Shown: positions 37,471-47,408, numbered from the stretch's first letter. The stretch is 64,000 nucleotides of DNA from Yersinia intermedia (GCF_900635455.1 NZ_LR134116.1:1054001-1118000), one strand, 5' to 3'. Numbers and translations are program-made. Notes: generated by a model not told the origin, from the letters alone.

Positions 37471-37486
37471 TTACCAACAACCTAAA

Positions 37487-37510
37487 AACCTCGCCACGGC
37501 GGGGTTTTTT
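37487..37510. terminator. Bidirectional terminator between csp and the convergent regulator
   Basis: AACCTCGC and GCGGGGTT pair around a short loop, with A-runs upstream and TTTTTT downstream. The minus strand also shows a T-run, serving the regulator gene that ends at 37558. Confidence 0.7.
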
Positions 37511-37557
37511 GTTTTCTAATCTTGTCGATATTGATTCTTTACTCTGGAACACCTCCC

Positions 37558-38553
37558 TTAGTTATATTTAAACTGCCGCCGATACACTGCAGGTGTGATC
37601 CCTACTTTTTGGCGAAATGCATTTCTAAAACCTTCAATGGTTTGAAATCCGCAATATTCAGCAATCCTTGCAATACTCATCTGATCCCTTTCTAGTAATT
37701 CTTTCGCTTTGTGCATTCTCTCGTGCTGTAACCATATTTTGGGCGATTGGCCCGTGGCGGCAGAAAAATGCCGTAAAAATGTTCTGTCACTGAGCGCCAA
37801 TTCGGCAGCCATCTGGCTGACACTCCAATTATGGGCCAGTTGCCCGCGCACTTGCTGCATCATTTTTGCCATATCCCGATGCGTTTCTTTGGCAAGAGGC
37901 AGTGGAATAAATTGCTGTTGCCCACCCCGTCTCTGGGGTGCCATGACTAACCGCTGTGCTACCTGATTGGCAATTTTAGCCCCAAAATCACGGGTAATCA
38001 GATGTAAGCAGGCATCAATACCGGCACTGCTACCCGCAGAGGTGATAATTTGCCCCTCATCAACATACAACACATTGGCATCGACATGAATGTCAGGGTA
38101 GTGTTGCGCCAGATAATCGGTATAGCGCCAGTGAGTCGTGGCGCTTTTCCCCTGTAATAACCCCGCTGCCGCCAGTACAAAAACACCAGAACAGATGGAT
38201 ATAATGCGTGTACCGCGTGCAACTGCTTGCTGCAAAGCCTCGATAAGTGCTGTTGGAGGGGGAGAGTCAGGGCTACGCCAACCGGGTATTACAATGGTTT
38301 TAGCCTGTTCCAGTAGGGACAGATCGGTATCAACTCGAATATGTAGACCACCATTGGCCGTTGTGATGTGTTGATCTACACCTACCACTTGGTGCCGGTA
38401 CCAGGGAAAATCAAATTCAGGGCGCGCTAACCCAAATATTTCCTGCGCAATACCAAACTCAAATAGGCACAATCCGTCGTAAGCCAGCGTCACCACTAAT
38501 CCCGGCTCTTCCTTTGGTCTGTTGGCAGATATTGACGCAGTGGAAATATTCAT
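37558..38553 (-). CDS. ftrA: GlxA/FtrA-type AraC regulator with DJ-1/PfpI domain
   Basis: 331 residues. N-terminal DJ-1/PfpI-like domain (LVVTLAYDGLCLFEFGIAQEIFGL, IVIPGWRSP, ISICSGVFVLAAAGLLQGKSATTHW; Cys in the ICSG nucleophile-elbow position) followed by a C-terminal AraC HTH pair (SVSQMAAELALSDRTFLRHFSAATGQSP, IARIAEYCGFQTIEGFRNAFRQKVGITPAVYRR). It resembles FtrA regulators, which are commonly next to a rhodanese gene, as here (divergent). The symbol is by family resemblance. Confidence 0.8.
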   Translation of the reverse strand: MNISTASISANRPKEEPGLVVTLAYDGLCLFEFGIAQEIFGLARPEFDFPWYRHQVVGVDQHITTANGGLHIRVDTDLSLLEQAKTIVIPGWRSPDSPPPTALIEALQQAVARGTRIISICSGVFVLAAAGLLQGKSATTHWRYTDYLAQHYPDIHVDANVLYVDEGQIITSAGSSAGIDACLHLITRDFGAKIANQVAQRLVMAPQRRGGQQQFIPLPLAKETHRDMAKMMQQVRGQLAHNWSVSQMAAELALSDRTFLRHFSAATGQSPKIWLQHERMHKAKELLERDQMSIARIAEYCGFQTIEGFRNAFRQKVGITPAVYRRQFKYN

Positions 38554-38649
38554 TGGCGTATCTCAGTGGTTTATTGTCATGTCTGCCACTGTAATCAGCT
38601 AATGCCATTTCATAAAGTGGTGTTTTATAATATTGAATGGAGAAATCAT

Positions 38650-39096
38650 ATGAGCAGTTTAGTCAGTCAAACCCCACCGGCTTGTGCCGAACGCGCATTA
38701 CAGTACTTTTCTCAGCGTTTAGCATTTGAAACTGATTGCTCAGATGTCTATACCTGCCAGCAGCAAGGTAATGTGGATTTTGTGTTGGTGGACGTGCGTA
38801 GTGAGGCGGCATTTGCCACGCTACACCTACCGGGAGCTATCAATATTCCTCATCGATTAATGGATGCTACTTTGCTTTCAGTTTATCCACCAGAGACATT
38901 ATTTGTGATTTATTGTGCTGGCCCACACTGTAACGGTGTTCACCGCGCAGCTGTTAACTTGAGCAAACTTGGCTATATGGTTAAGGAGATGATAGGTGGT
39001 GTAACGGGCTGGCGTGATGAGGGGTTACCGATGCACACTAAAACTCTGGCCATTGATAAACCCAGTGATCCGGTGAACTGTGGTTGTAATATATGA
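38650..39096 (+). CDS. Single-domain rhodanese-like sulfurtransferase
   Basis: 148 residues from the ATG at 38650 (TGGAG upstream). Rhodanese landmarks: VDFVLVDVRSEAAFATLHLPGAINIPH and the active loop VIYCAGPHCNGVHRAA with catalytic Cys in CAGPHC, then GVTGWRDEGLPM. A second pair of Cys is at the very C-terminus (NCGCNI), possibly for sulfur relay or metal binding. Divergent from the FtrA-type regulator, which probably controls it. Confidence 0.82.
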   Translation: MSSLVSQTPPACAERALQYFSQRLAFETDCSDVYTCQQQGNVDFVLVDVRSEAAFATLHLPGAINIPHRLMDATLLSVYPPETLFVIYCAGPHCNGVHRAAVNLSKLGYMVKEMIGGVTGWRDEGLPMHTKTLAIDKPSDPVNCGCNI

Positions 39097-39206
39097 ATGT
39101 AAACATGTCGTTTTTTCGTGCGCAGGGCAATTGGCGTTATTATTCTTGGCGCTCATTATCGGTTAGCTGATAGAGTAACCGCGTTTACTCATTGCGGGAA
39201 TTCTGT

Positions 39207-39515
39207 ATGCGGTCTATTTATCTGTGGATAGCCGTGGTGGCTATTAGCATTACGGCACTCGTATCTCAGCTCAGCTTCTTTTTTATTGAACCTCAAATGG
39301 GGTGCAGCGCAGGGAAAGTTTTAGTGCTTAAACGCATTCCGAAGATGAACTTTATCGATAGCCCACAAGGATACTGCCAGCGCCAATATCCGACAGAAGA
39401 CTATGCTCGCTGTGAGCCAAAAATCCTCCCCTTGCTTTTGGAGAGCACTCAAGCTTTGTATGAGTTGCCATTTAGCGCTTATTTTTATGAGATGAGCTAC
39501 CAGCCTAATGGTTAG
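39207..39515 (+). CDS. Unknown small membrane-anchored protein
   Basis: 102 residues from the ATG at 39207. One N-terminal TM helix (IYLWIAVVAISITALVSQLSFFF), then a short extracytoplasmic region with three Cys (GCSAGK, GYCQRQY, ARCEPK), suggesting disulfides. No family recognised. The next gene, also an unknown membrane protein, follows after 105 bp in the same direction. Confidence 0.55.
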   Translation: MRSIYLWIAVVAISITALVSQLSFFFIEPQMGCSAGKVLVLKRIPKMNFIDSPQGYCQRQYPTEDYARCEPKILPLLLESTQALYELPFSAYFYEMSYQPNG

Positions 39516-39620
39516 GTATTCACTGTGGTCACTATACTATGTACTGCATATTGTTATTTTTAATATACGTGTAAGTAAAATAGTTTCATTGCTTTAATAT
39601 ATAGCATAAAGGAGTTAGCG

Positions 39621-40430
39621 GTGAATTGGACGGAGGTTATGGTATCCGCAGGTGTTGGTGTGGTTTTGTCTGGTATCACAACAATATTACGCAACAGAAA
39701 TAAACTTAATAAGATTAGTGCTATTCTGCTGGTTATTATTCCAATTGTGGTCGGGAATATTATTTATTACCAATATATTAATCCGAACGGGCTACGGAAC
39801 GGTGATCGTGCGCGAATAGAAGATTCTTTTGAAAACGTTCCAGTATTACAGACAATAAAGCAACAAGACCCGGTGCTGTATACTCAACTGATTAACAATT
39901 TTGTCAATTCGATAAAAGCGGGACATTCTGAGCAGCAACTGATTGACGAAATGAAGCAGACAATTGCGGAGTTAACGGTAAAACGCATTCAGCGCGCGCC
40001 TGATGAAAATGTGATTACTTATATGCAAGTTATCTTGGAAGAGTTGCGCTATTATCAGGAACATAATCGTAGCGAAATGCTCTGTTTTAAAGCTCTCTTC
40101 CCGCAGGTCAGTGGGGGAGTTAATAGCACTAAAGTGTTACCTACCGAACTGCTAATGCGTGATCTGGAGGCGATCAATCTTTTGTTTAAAGCCTCTACTG
40201 GTGAGTTCGTAAAGCCGACCGATCAAGAGCATGAAAGCAAACTGAAAGCCATTGTGCAGCGGATGGAGCAGCAGTACGGTAATGATTTACAGATGTTCGT
40301 AAATCCAGCCGCTCCTGATGCCGATCGCGAAAAAATCTGTGATATGTCCATCGATATGTATACCCAGATATTAACGCTCTCGCCTAAGGATGCGGGGGCT
40401 ATTTTGCGTTCAATGTTAGCGGGGGAGTAA
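39621..40430 (+). CDS. Unknown membrane protein with helical cytoplasmic or periplasmic domain
   Basis: 269 residues from a GTG start with AAAGGAG eight bases upstream. Two hydrophobic segments at the N-terminus (VMVSAGVGVVLSGITTIL; ISAILLVIIPIVVGNIIYY) and then about 200 mostly helical residues (LINNFVNSIKAGHSEQQLIDEMKQTIAEL; ILEELRYYQEHNRSEMLCFKALFPQVSGG). No family recognised. The stop is followed by 585 bp of AT-rich non-coding DNA. Confidence 0.6.
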   Translation: MNWTEVMVSAGVGVVLSGITTILRNRNKLNKISAILLVIIPIVVGNIIYYQYINPNGLRNGDRARIEDSFENVPVLQTIKQQDPVLYTQLINNFVNSIKAGHSEQQLIDEMKQTIAELTVKRIQRAPDENVITYMQVILEELRYYQEHNRSEMLCFKALFPQVSGGVNSTKVLPTELLMRDLEAINLLFKASTGEFVKPTDQEHESKLKAIVQRMEQQYGNDLQMFVNPAAPDADREKICDMSIDMYTQILTLSPKDAGAILRSMLAGE

Positions 40431-41015
40431 AGGATAGCGAAAGATGTTTTTGCCACAAAAAATATTCTGATGTGAAGGAATGTCTACTCAATCACTCTCT
40501 TTCTCTCATTATTATGATAGGTTTCACTCAGTGGAAAATAATCTCTGGTTGGAACTTATCCTATTATCCTGGTGATATTTTGCTGATTAGCAATAACAAT
40601 TGAACTGATGACGCGATAATTAACCACTTGGATGAAATGGCGCGTGTGCTAATTAATAGGCTATCTCTCTTGGTTTGTGGGAACTAATCGGCGAATTATG
40701 TTGTAAGGTGATATTATAATGAATATATCGGTTATCTAATTTAATGTTTTTTGTTGTTTTTATAGATGTAGATCAACTTTATTTATAGTCAACTTTAGAA
40801 CTGTCTTGGTTTTCTTTGATTTTCCTCATCTAAATCTGATATTTATCAGTTTAGTGCTGTTAAGTTCCAAGTAAAGAATAGAAAATTAGTCATTAATGCT
40901 AAACATGGTATCAATTACTCATATTAATGTTTAGTGCTACGCTTAATTACTTGTTGAATCTTTGTCTGACAGGCAATGCCCTATATTTGCTGGCTAATTT
41001 ATCAAAGGATGATTC
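40431..41015. other. AT-rich intergenic region before the nickel transporter
   Basis: 585 bp without a plausible gene. Very AT-rich between about 40,690 and 40,930. It must contain the ynt promoter; no clear NikR-type palindrome or -35/-10 pair stood out to me. Confidence 0.4.
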
Positions 41016-42593
41016 ATGTCTAAACGTCTATGGCTCCGAAATACCCTACTAACAGCGGCTTTACTCAGTGTTTTTTCTGTTCCCGTTAGTGCCGCAACAC
41101 ATACGCTGCAACTGGCTATCGGTGATGAACCCACAGAAGGATTTGACCCGATGTTAGGCTGGAGTCACGGCAGCTATCTGCTGCTGCATAGCCCGTTGCT
41201 AAAACAAAATGAAGATCTTAGCTGGCATGATTTTCTGCTGAGCCAGTATAAAACCAGCGATGACGGTAAAACCTGGTTACTGACGCTCAAGCCGGGCCTC
41301 AAATTCTCTGACGGCTCTCCTCTGACAGCCAAAGATGTGGTGTTTACCTATAACAATGCGGCTGCCAGTGGCGGTAAAGTCGATATGGGTAATTTCCTCA
41401 GCGCCGAAGAAATTGATCCCCTCAATATTCGTATCCAATTGAAAGCACCACAAAGTACTTTTGTAAATGTGTTGGGATCGCTGGGGATTGTTTCTGCTGA
41501 TAAATATAATGCCAAAACCTATGCGCAAAACCCTATTGGTGCTGGTCCGTACCGTTTGGTGAGTTTCCAACCTGGCCAGCAAATGATCGTGGAAGCTAAC
41601 CCTCATTATGCGGGTAATAAAAATGATTTCGATAAACTGATTTTTGTTTTCCTTGACGAAGATAGCGCCTTTGCTGCAGCACAAAGTGGGCAGTTAGGGG
41701 TAGTTCGTATTCCACCATCGATGGCGGCCGGCCCGGTTAAAAACATGAAGTTATGGGTCCGACCAAGTGTGGAAAACCGGGGCATTGTGTTCCCAACCAC
41801 CCCAGCAGGTAAAAAGGATGCGCATGGTTACCCGATTGGTAATGATGTAACGGCTGATGTTGCTATCCGCCGTGCCATTAACTATGCCATCAACCGTCAG
41901 CTTCTGGCCGACCAAATTATGGAAGGTCATGCTATTCCTGCCTATACAGGTGTGCAGGGGTTACCATGGAATAACCCAGATTCGGCCATTAAAGATGGTG
42001 ATATCGAACAAGCCAAACAGATATTAGAGCAGGCTGGCTGGAAGCTAAACAGCCAAGGTATTCGGGAAAAGAGTGGGGTTCCGGCCAACGTGACGCTTTG
42101 GTATACCAGCGGTGATACTACGCGGCGCGATTTAGCCCAGGCACTGCGTTCGATGCTAAAACCTATTGGTATTGATGTTGATTTGAAATCCGGTAGCTGG
42201 GAAAACGTTGAACGTAATATGCATGCTAACCCCACGTTATTTGGCTGGGGTAGCCTTGATCCAATGGAGCTGTACCATCACTACAGCAGTAAAGCTGCCG
42301 GTGTTGAATATTATAATCCGGGCTACTACCAGAATCCGGTAGTTGATAAACATCTGCAACAGGCACTGGACGCACCAACTTGGGAACAAGCGGTGCCATT
42401 TTGGCAACAGGTTGATTGGGATGGAACGACCGGTGCCGGTATTCGTGGTGATGCGGCATGGGCGTGGTTGTTGAATATTCAGCATACTTACCTGGCTAAT
42501 GATTGCGTTGATTTAGGCAAGGGGGCACCGGAAATCCATGGTTCCTGGTCATTGCTTAATAGCCTTGATAGCTGGAAATGGACCTGTCAGTAA
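41016..42593 (+). CDS. yntA: Nickel ABC transporter periplasmic binding protein (YntA/NikA-like)
   Basis: 525 residues. Signal peptide MSKRLWLRNTLLTAALLSVFSVPVSAA; SBP_bac_5 family fold (PTEGFDPMLGWSHGSYLL, WLLTLKPGLKFSDGSPLTAKDVVFTYN, NPIGAGPYRLVSFQPGQQ, ADVAIRRAINYAINRQLL). The fold is shared by peptide and nickel-binding proteins; nickel is inferred from its neighbours: it opens a five-gene operon about 1.3 kb upstream of urease, the location reported for yntABCDE in yersiniae. AAAGGATG ribosome site. Confidence 0.85.
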   Translation: MSKRLWLRNTLLTAALLSVFSVPVSAATHTLQLAIGDEPTEGFDPMLGWSHGSYLLLHSPLLKQNEDLSWHDFLLSQYKTSDDGKTWLLTLKPGLKFSDGSPLTAKDVVFTYNNAAASGGKVDMGNFLSAEEIDPLNIRIQLKAPQSTFVNVLGSLGIVSADKYNAKTYAQNPIGAGPYRLVSFQPGQQMIVEANPHYAGNKNDFDKLIFVFLDEDSAFAAAQSGQLGVVRIPPSMAAGPVKNMKLWVRPSVENRGIVFPTTPAGKKDAHGYPIGNDVTADVAIRRAINYAINRQLLADQIMEGHAIPAYTGVQGLPWNNPDSAIKDGDIEQAKQILEQAGWKLNSQGIREKSGVPANVTLWYTSGDTTRRDLAQALRSMLKPIGIDVDLKSGSWENVERNMHANPTLFGWGSLDPMELYHHYSSKAAGVEYYNPGYYQNPVVDKHLQQALDAPTWEQAVPFWQQVDWDGTTGAGIRGDAAWAWLLNIQHTYLANDCVDLGKGAPEIHGSWSLLNSLDSWKWTCQ

Positions 42594-43561
42594 TGAAGGG
42601 GTTCTCGCTATTTACTCTGCGTTTAATTTGCCTGCTGTTAATCACCGCAGTAGGCACTTTTACGCTGCTGAGCTTTTCCCCAGTAGACCCAATACGCGCC
42701 TATATTGGCAGTGAGCTGCTGCATGTTCCACCGGAACAATATCCACTGATTGCGGCGCGGTGGGGGTTGGATCTGCCTTTGTGGCAGCGTTTCCTACATT
42801 GGTTTACTCAGGTTTTGCAAGGTGATTTGGGTTACTCCATGCTGTATAACGCGCCGGTCTCACAGGTTATTGGTGAACGTTTTGCCACCTCGTTTGCGTT
42901 ACTGCTTTCGGCATGGCTATTCTCCGGCATTGTTGGGCTACTGCTGGGGCTGACTGCGGGGCGTTATCTTAATCGCTGGCCTGATCGTCTGATCTCAACC
43001 CTGTCATATTTATTGGCTTCGCTGCCCACTTTCTGGATTGGTTTATTGTTGCTGTCATTATTTGCGGTGAAGCTGAATTGGGCGCCGATTTGCTGTGCAT
43101 GGACACCCGGCAGCACTGCTGAAATAGCCAGTTGGGGCGATAAACTGCGCCATCTCATTCTGCCAATGCTGGCTTTAGGATTATTGGGTGTTGGCAACAT
43201 TGCGCTGCATACCCGCGCCAGAGTTGCTGAAGTGATGAACAGCGAATTTATCCGCTATGCCCGCGCACAGGGGGATAAGGGCTGGTCATTGGTTCACTTC
43301 CATATTTTACGCCATGCCATTACGCCAGCACTGTGTCTGCAATTTGCCTCAGTGGGGGAATTACTGGGGGGTTCGCTGTTAGCGGAGAAAGTTTTTGCCT
43401 ATCCCGGCTTAGGGCAAGCCACTATTGATGCCGGGCTTCACGGCGATATTCCGTTACTGATGGGGATCGTCATGTTTTGCGCCATATTAGTCTTTTGCGG
43501 TAACAGCGTTGCCAACGCACTGTTACATCGCTTGAATAGGGGAGCTGCGCGGCAATTATGA
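42593..43561 (+). CDS. yntB: Nickel ABC transporter permease (YntB)
   Basis: About 322 residues from the ATG overlapping the yntA stop (TAATG); an in-frame ATG five codons earlier is an alternative. Six TM helices with the DppB/NikB N-terminal pattern (LRLICLLLITAVGTFTLLSFSPVDPIRAYIG) and the EAA loop in SEFIRYARAQGDKGWSLVHFHILRHAITPAL. It pairs with the next gene to form the inner-membrane pore. Overlaps yntC by 4 bp. Confidence 0.87.
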   Translation: MKGFSLFTLRLICLLLITAVGTFTLLSFSPVDPIRAYIGSELLHVPPEQYPLIAARWGLDLPLWQRFLHWFTQVLQGDLGYSMLYNAPVSQVIGERFATSFALLLSAWLFSGIVGLLLGLTAGRYLNRWPDRLISTLSYLLASLPTFWIGLLLLSLFAVKLNWAPICCAWTPGSTAEIASWGDKLRHLILPMLALGLLGVGNIALHTRARVAEVMNSEFIRYARAQGDKGWSLVHFHILRHAITPALCLQFASVGELLGGSLLAEKVFAYPGLGQATIDAGLHGDIPLLMGIVMFCAILVFCGNSVANALLHRLNRGAARQL

Positions 43562-44364
43562 CTTATAACCCAAACCGGGCGTTATTCCGGCTGTTCGTTT
43601 CATTGGCGCTATTATCCATTTTAATCGTTTATGGTTGGGTTATTTACCCCATTGAAGTTCCAATGGATCTGATGGCGCGCCGCCAGCCACCATCACCGGC
43701 TTATTGGTTTGGTACGGATAGTCTGGGGCGTGACCTGTGGTTGCGCTGTTTTCAGGGCATGACAACCAGCTTACAAATTGGCCTGATTGCTGCTTTTGCC
43801 AGTGGGCTGTTGGCGATGCTCACTGCCAGTTTGTGTGCTATCAATAAAACGCTGGATTATATCATTCGCGGATTAATTGACAGTATGTTGGCATTGCCTC
43901 ACTTGCTGTTGTTGGTGCTGATCTGTTTCACGTTGGGGGGCGGGAAACAAGGCGTTATTCTGGCGGTAGCACTCACCCATTGGCCAAAGCTCGCATTGAT
44001 TCTACGTGCAGAAATCTTACGTATTCGTGAGACTGATTATGTGATGCTATCTCATCGGTTGGGTAACAGTAATTTTTACCGTTGGCGTCATCATCTGCTA
44101 CCGTTATTACTGCCACAATGGATTGTTGGCACACTATTAATGTTCCCCCATGCGGTGTTACACAGCGCAGCGCTCAGTTTTCTTGGGTTTGGGCTGTCAC
44201 CCCATGAGCCGTCGTTGGGGATATTATTAGCGGATGCACTGCGTTACCTGAGCAGTGGCGCATGGTGGCTGGCATTTTTCCCTGGCCTGATTTTGGTGGG
44301 ATTGGTATTGGTATTTGACCAGTTTGCCCGGTCGCTGCAACAACTCTGGGTGAGGATAACCTGA
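43558..44364 (+). CDS. yntC: Nickel ABC transporter permease (YntC)
   Basis: 268 residues, DppC/NikC-type: PSPAYWFGTDSLGRDLWLRCFQGMTTSL near residue 45 and the EAA-like loop RIRETDYVMLSHRLGNSNFYRWRHHLLP. Five to six TM helices. Start and stop both overlap neighbours (ATGA with yntB; TGATG with yntD), so the operon is translated as a chain. Confidence 0.88.
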   Translation: MTYNPNRALFRLFVSLALLSILIVYGWVIYPIEVPMDLMARRQPPSPAYWFGTDSLGRDLWLRCFQGMTTSLQIGLIAAFASGLLAMLTASLCAINKTLDYIIRGLIDSMLALPHLLLLVLICFTLGGGKQGVILAVALTHWPKLALILRAEILRIRETDYVMLSHRLGNSNFYRWRHHLLPLLLPQWIVGTLLMFPHAVLHSAALSFLGFGLSPHEPSLGILLADALRYLSSGAWWLAFFPGLILVGLVLVFDQFARSLQQLWVRIT

Positions 44365-45170
44365 TGTTGAAATTTGCAAGGTTCGCTATTGATGTTGCTC
44401 ATTATCGCTGGCTGGGGCGAAAAACTTGGCATCCTTTGCTGAGTAATATTTCTTTGGAGGTGAATCCGGGGGAACTGGTGGCGTTAGTCGGCGGTAGCGG
44501 TGAAGGCAAAAGTTTGTTGCTGCAAAGTGTATTAGGTTTATTGCCGGACAATATGCGTTGCCATGGTGAGATTATCCTTGATGGCGATGTTTTGTGTGCT
44601 CAGGACAAAATTGAGCGGCGTGGTAAAACGTTATGTTATGTTCCTCAAGGGGTTAGCGCCCTAAACCCATTAATTAAAGTCGGCTCACAGATGACCCGCG
44701 CCGCGCAGCTTAGTGGTGTAAAACTGCGGTTGGAAGATGTGGCAATGCAACTGCAAACCTACAATCTTGCGCCGGGGTTGGTACATGATTTCCCTCGTCA
44801 ACTCTCTGGCGGCATGGCAAAGCGCGTGCTGACCAGTTGTGCCACGTTGACTAATGCCCGTTATATCTTGGCAGATGAAGTGACCTCATGGCTCGACGAC
44901 GAGCATGCCTGCCAGTTGCTGACTCACCTGCGAGCTTTTTGCCAACAAGGGCGTGGCATTCTATGGGTAACCCATGATCTGGCATTAGCGGCACGTTTTG
45001 CCGATAAAATTGCGGTGTTACATCAGGGTAAGTTACATGAGACGCTGAGTGCCGAAGAATTGAAGAATAACGGTGGTAGCCCTTGGCTACAATCACTATG
45101 GGCCGCACTGCCGGAGCAACAATTTGTTAGCCCGCATATAGCCGCGACAGAGGTGGGCGAATATGTTTAG
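44364..45170 (+). CDS. yntD: Nickel ABC transporter ATPase (YntD)
   Basis: 268 residues. Walker A VGGSGEGKSLLLQ (about residue 45), signature LSGGMAKRVLTS, Walker B ARYILADEVTSWLDD, H-loop LWVTHDLALAA. Walker B has ADEVT where the family often has DEPT. It forms a heterodimer with YntE. Overlaps yntE by 8 bp. Confidence 0.88.
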   Translation: MLKFARFAIDVAHYRWLGRKTWHPLLSNISLEVNPGELVALVGGSGEGKSLLLQSVLGLLPDNMRCHGEIILDGDVLCAQDKIERRGKTLCYVPQGVSALNPLIKVGSQMTRAAQLSGVKLRLEDVAMQLQTYNLAPGLVHDFPRQLSGGMAKRVLTSCATLTNARYILADEVTSWLDDEHACQLLTHLRAFCQQGRGILWVTHDLALAARFADKIAVLHQGKLHETLSAEELKNNGGSPWLQSLWAALPEQQFVSPHIAATEVGEYV

Positions 45171-45828
45171 TGTCGATAATCTGACGGTGGTTCAAGGTGG
45201 CAAACTGTTGTGGGATGGTCTGTCCTTTTCTCTAACGGCGGGAGAGCGTTTAGGTATTTCGGCCCCCAGTGGTTTTGGCAAAACGACCCTTGGCCGTGTA
45301 TTAGCACAATGGCAATCGGCAACATCAGGGCAAATTTTAATCGATGGTGTACCGCTCGCTAAAAAGGGCTATTGCCCCATTCAATTGGTGCCTCAGCACC
45401 CAGAACAAAGTTTCAATCCTTACCGAACGACGGGTGAGAGCTTACATGATGCCTGGCGGCCCGATGCTGATTGGCTTGAGCGGATGGCTGTTAATCCTGA
45501 TTGGTTGAAACGCCGACCTGATGAGTTATCGGGGGGGGAATTGGCTCGTATTGCACTGTTACGGGCACTGGATCCGCGCACCCGATATTTGATTGCTGAT
45601 GAAGTAACGGCACAATTGGATGCACATGTTCAGGCGCAAATTTGGCGCGTGTTATTAGATGAGGCTGCACACCGTCGTTTGGGGCTTATTGTTTTTAGCC
45701 ACAATAAATCTTTATTGGAAAGGGTATGTTCGCGCATATGGATACCTGAACGAGAAAGCAAAAAAAAGCATTATTTAAACTCCGAGGCTAAGCCTCAGAC
45801 TGGTTTGGCATGGATAAAAACAGGATAA
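45163..45828 (+). CDS. yntE: Nickel ABC transporter ATPase (YntE)
   Basis: 221 residues, shorter than the 250-330 of typical DppF/NikE proteins. Walker A SAPSGFGKTTLGR, signature LSGGELARIALLRAL, Walker B YLIADEVTAQLD, H-loop VFSHNKSLLE. The C-terminal oligopeptide-binding extension of the family is absent. Last gene of the operon; no terminator directly follows, and a dispersed repeat begins 39 bp downstream. Confidence 0.87.
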   Translation: MFSVDNLTVVQGGKLLWDGLSFSLTAGERLGISAPSGFGKTTLGRVLAQWQSATSGQILIDGVPLAKKGYCPIQLVPQHPEQSFNPYRTTGESLHDAWRPDADWLERMAVNPDWLKRRPDELSGGELARIALLRALDPRTRYLIADEVTAQLDAHVQAQIWRVLLDEAAHRRLGLIVFSHNKSLLERVCSRIWIPERESKKKHYLNSEAKPQTGLAWIKTG

Positions 45829-45866
45829 CCATAGTGTTAATTAATAATGGCGAAATGACCTGTCTC

Positions 45867-46044
45867 TATATCCTAAATAATTCGAGTTGCAGGAAGGCGG
45901 CAACCGATTTGTACAGCATTTATGCTAGCCCGTAGGGTGAGCCTCAAGGATGAGGCTCATTAATCCCGGCGAGCTTACTGTCGTAAGTGATTCGGGTTAT
46001 TGAGTGTAGCCAACGCACATGCAGCTTAAAGTATGACGGGTATA
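45867..46044. repeat. Dispersed intergenic repeat, copy 3 (longest)
   Basis: Left end TATATCCTAAATAATTCGAG then TTGCAGGAAGGCGGCAACC, right end TATGACGGGTATA. Opposite orientation to copies 1 and 2. Interior hairpin GAGCCTC...GAGGCTC and the words GGATGAGGCTCATTAATCCCG and CTTACTGTCGTAAGTGATTCG. 178 bp, immediately after yntE. Confidence 0.85.
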
Positions 46045-47105
46045 TCAGGTGATTATAGTAACTCAATGCCTAATGATGGGAGGGCTATTATGTAAAACAA
46101 ATTTATTGATTAAGATCACATTACTCTTTGAGTAATGATAAGAATGCGAAACTATAACGTTGTAAACATAAGGAATAGCACATTAAGATAAATTTATATA
46201 AATGACTTGAGTTTATATTAACATGAGGGACGCTATTATGTTATCCGGCAGTTAATATTATTACCTGTTCGTATAAGTGTAAGTACCCTTAGGTTTTGTG
46301 CGATTTTGTTTCTACCTCAATACTCCTGCTTAGTATCATATTTTGATGCAGTATATCTTACATGCTTTTTTTTCAATGAATATAAATCCGCCTCTATCCG
46401 TTTAACTTATTGATATTTAATGGTGTTTTTTAATGTAAATCTCATCGGTAGAGTGATTTTTATTAAGTTGTCAATTAATGATGAATTTTCCAGTTTTTGG
46501 TCTATATTGGTTAGAGGTGTTTTTTTTATAGCAATATATTGTTTTGTAGCCATCTCTGTTACAAAAAAAACACACACCAAAATTAGCTCTGAATAAGGGA
46601 TTCATTAGCTATGGGGCACAGAGGCTTAATCGGTTCATCTGTTTGTTTCTCACTGTGGATAAATGCAGTAATCCTTTTCTGTTTTAGTAAAAAAATATTA
46701 CCGGATGCCATTCACCTATTGATCGGCATAACTAAAAGCGGTAAAAAACACCTATCAAAAATTCATCATACAAATCAACCAGGCTGGATAACACCATCAT
46801 ACTCGATTGTAATGTCTTGTTATGTAACGGGGGGGTAGTCGTTCTTTTGCTATTTTAAGTCGCAGCAAAAATATCGGGCAGCAGATTGATGGTAATTAAA
46901 TGCAAAATCAGAACTCAAATGAAGGGCCTAACAAGATAGGAAGGAGGCTGCGCTTAAATTCTGAAATATGCTAATTAACCAGCATCGAAATCTTATTTTT
47001 CAGTAATAACAAGGGATAACCCTTTACTGACCAGGCAAGTTAGCAGTTATAGCACGAGTCGGTTTTTTCTTACTTTCACTTTCTTAACCTGATACAGGAG
47101 GGCTT
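46045..47105. other. Urease upstream region
   Basis: About 1.06 kb of AT-rich DNA between copy 3 of the repeat and ureA. A 75-codon frame from 46611 has no ribosome site and no familiar composition. No ureR-like AraC regulator gene is present. The region must contain the ure promoter; I could not single out one convincing -35/-10. Confidence 0.45.
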
Positions 47106-47408
47106 ATGCAGCTCACCCCAAGAGAAGTTGAAAAACTCATGATCTACACGCTGTCTGATGTGGCGTTCAAACGCAAAGCGCGTGGCTTGAAACTCAATTA
47201 TCCCGAAGCCGTTTCTATCATTACAGTGACAGCAATGGAAGGGGCCAGAGATGGCAAATCGGTAGAAGATGTTATGAAAGAAGCCAGCAAAGTTCTCACT
47301 AAAGATGATGTGATGGACGGGGTAGCTGATCTGATTCCGAATGTTCAGGTTGAGGCAATTTTTACTGACGGTAGCCGATTGGTCACGGTGCACGATCCTA
47401 TTAAATAA
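47106..47408 (+). CDS. ureA: Urease gamma subunit
   Basis: 100 residues, the standard gamma length. [37 protein letters not shown] and [13 protein letters not shown] are invariant gamma-subunit segments, and [23 protein letters not shown] closes the chain. GGAGG ribosome site (CAGGAGGGCTT before the ATG). Structural subunit of the cytoplasmic (ABC)n urease complex. Confidence 0.97.
   Translation: MQLTPREVEKLMIYTLSDVAFKRKARGLKLNYPEAVSIITVTAMEGARDGKSVEDVMKEASKVLTKDDVMDGVADLIPNVQVEAIFTDGSRLVTVHDPIK

Noticed and set aside
46611..46838. 75-codon frame with ATG in the ynt-ure gap
   Set aside because: No Shine-Dalgarno, no familiar motif, AT-rich non-coding surroundings; probably chance.
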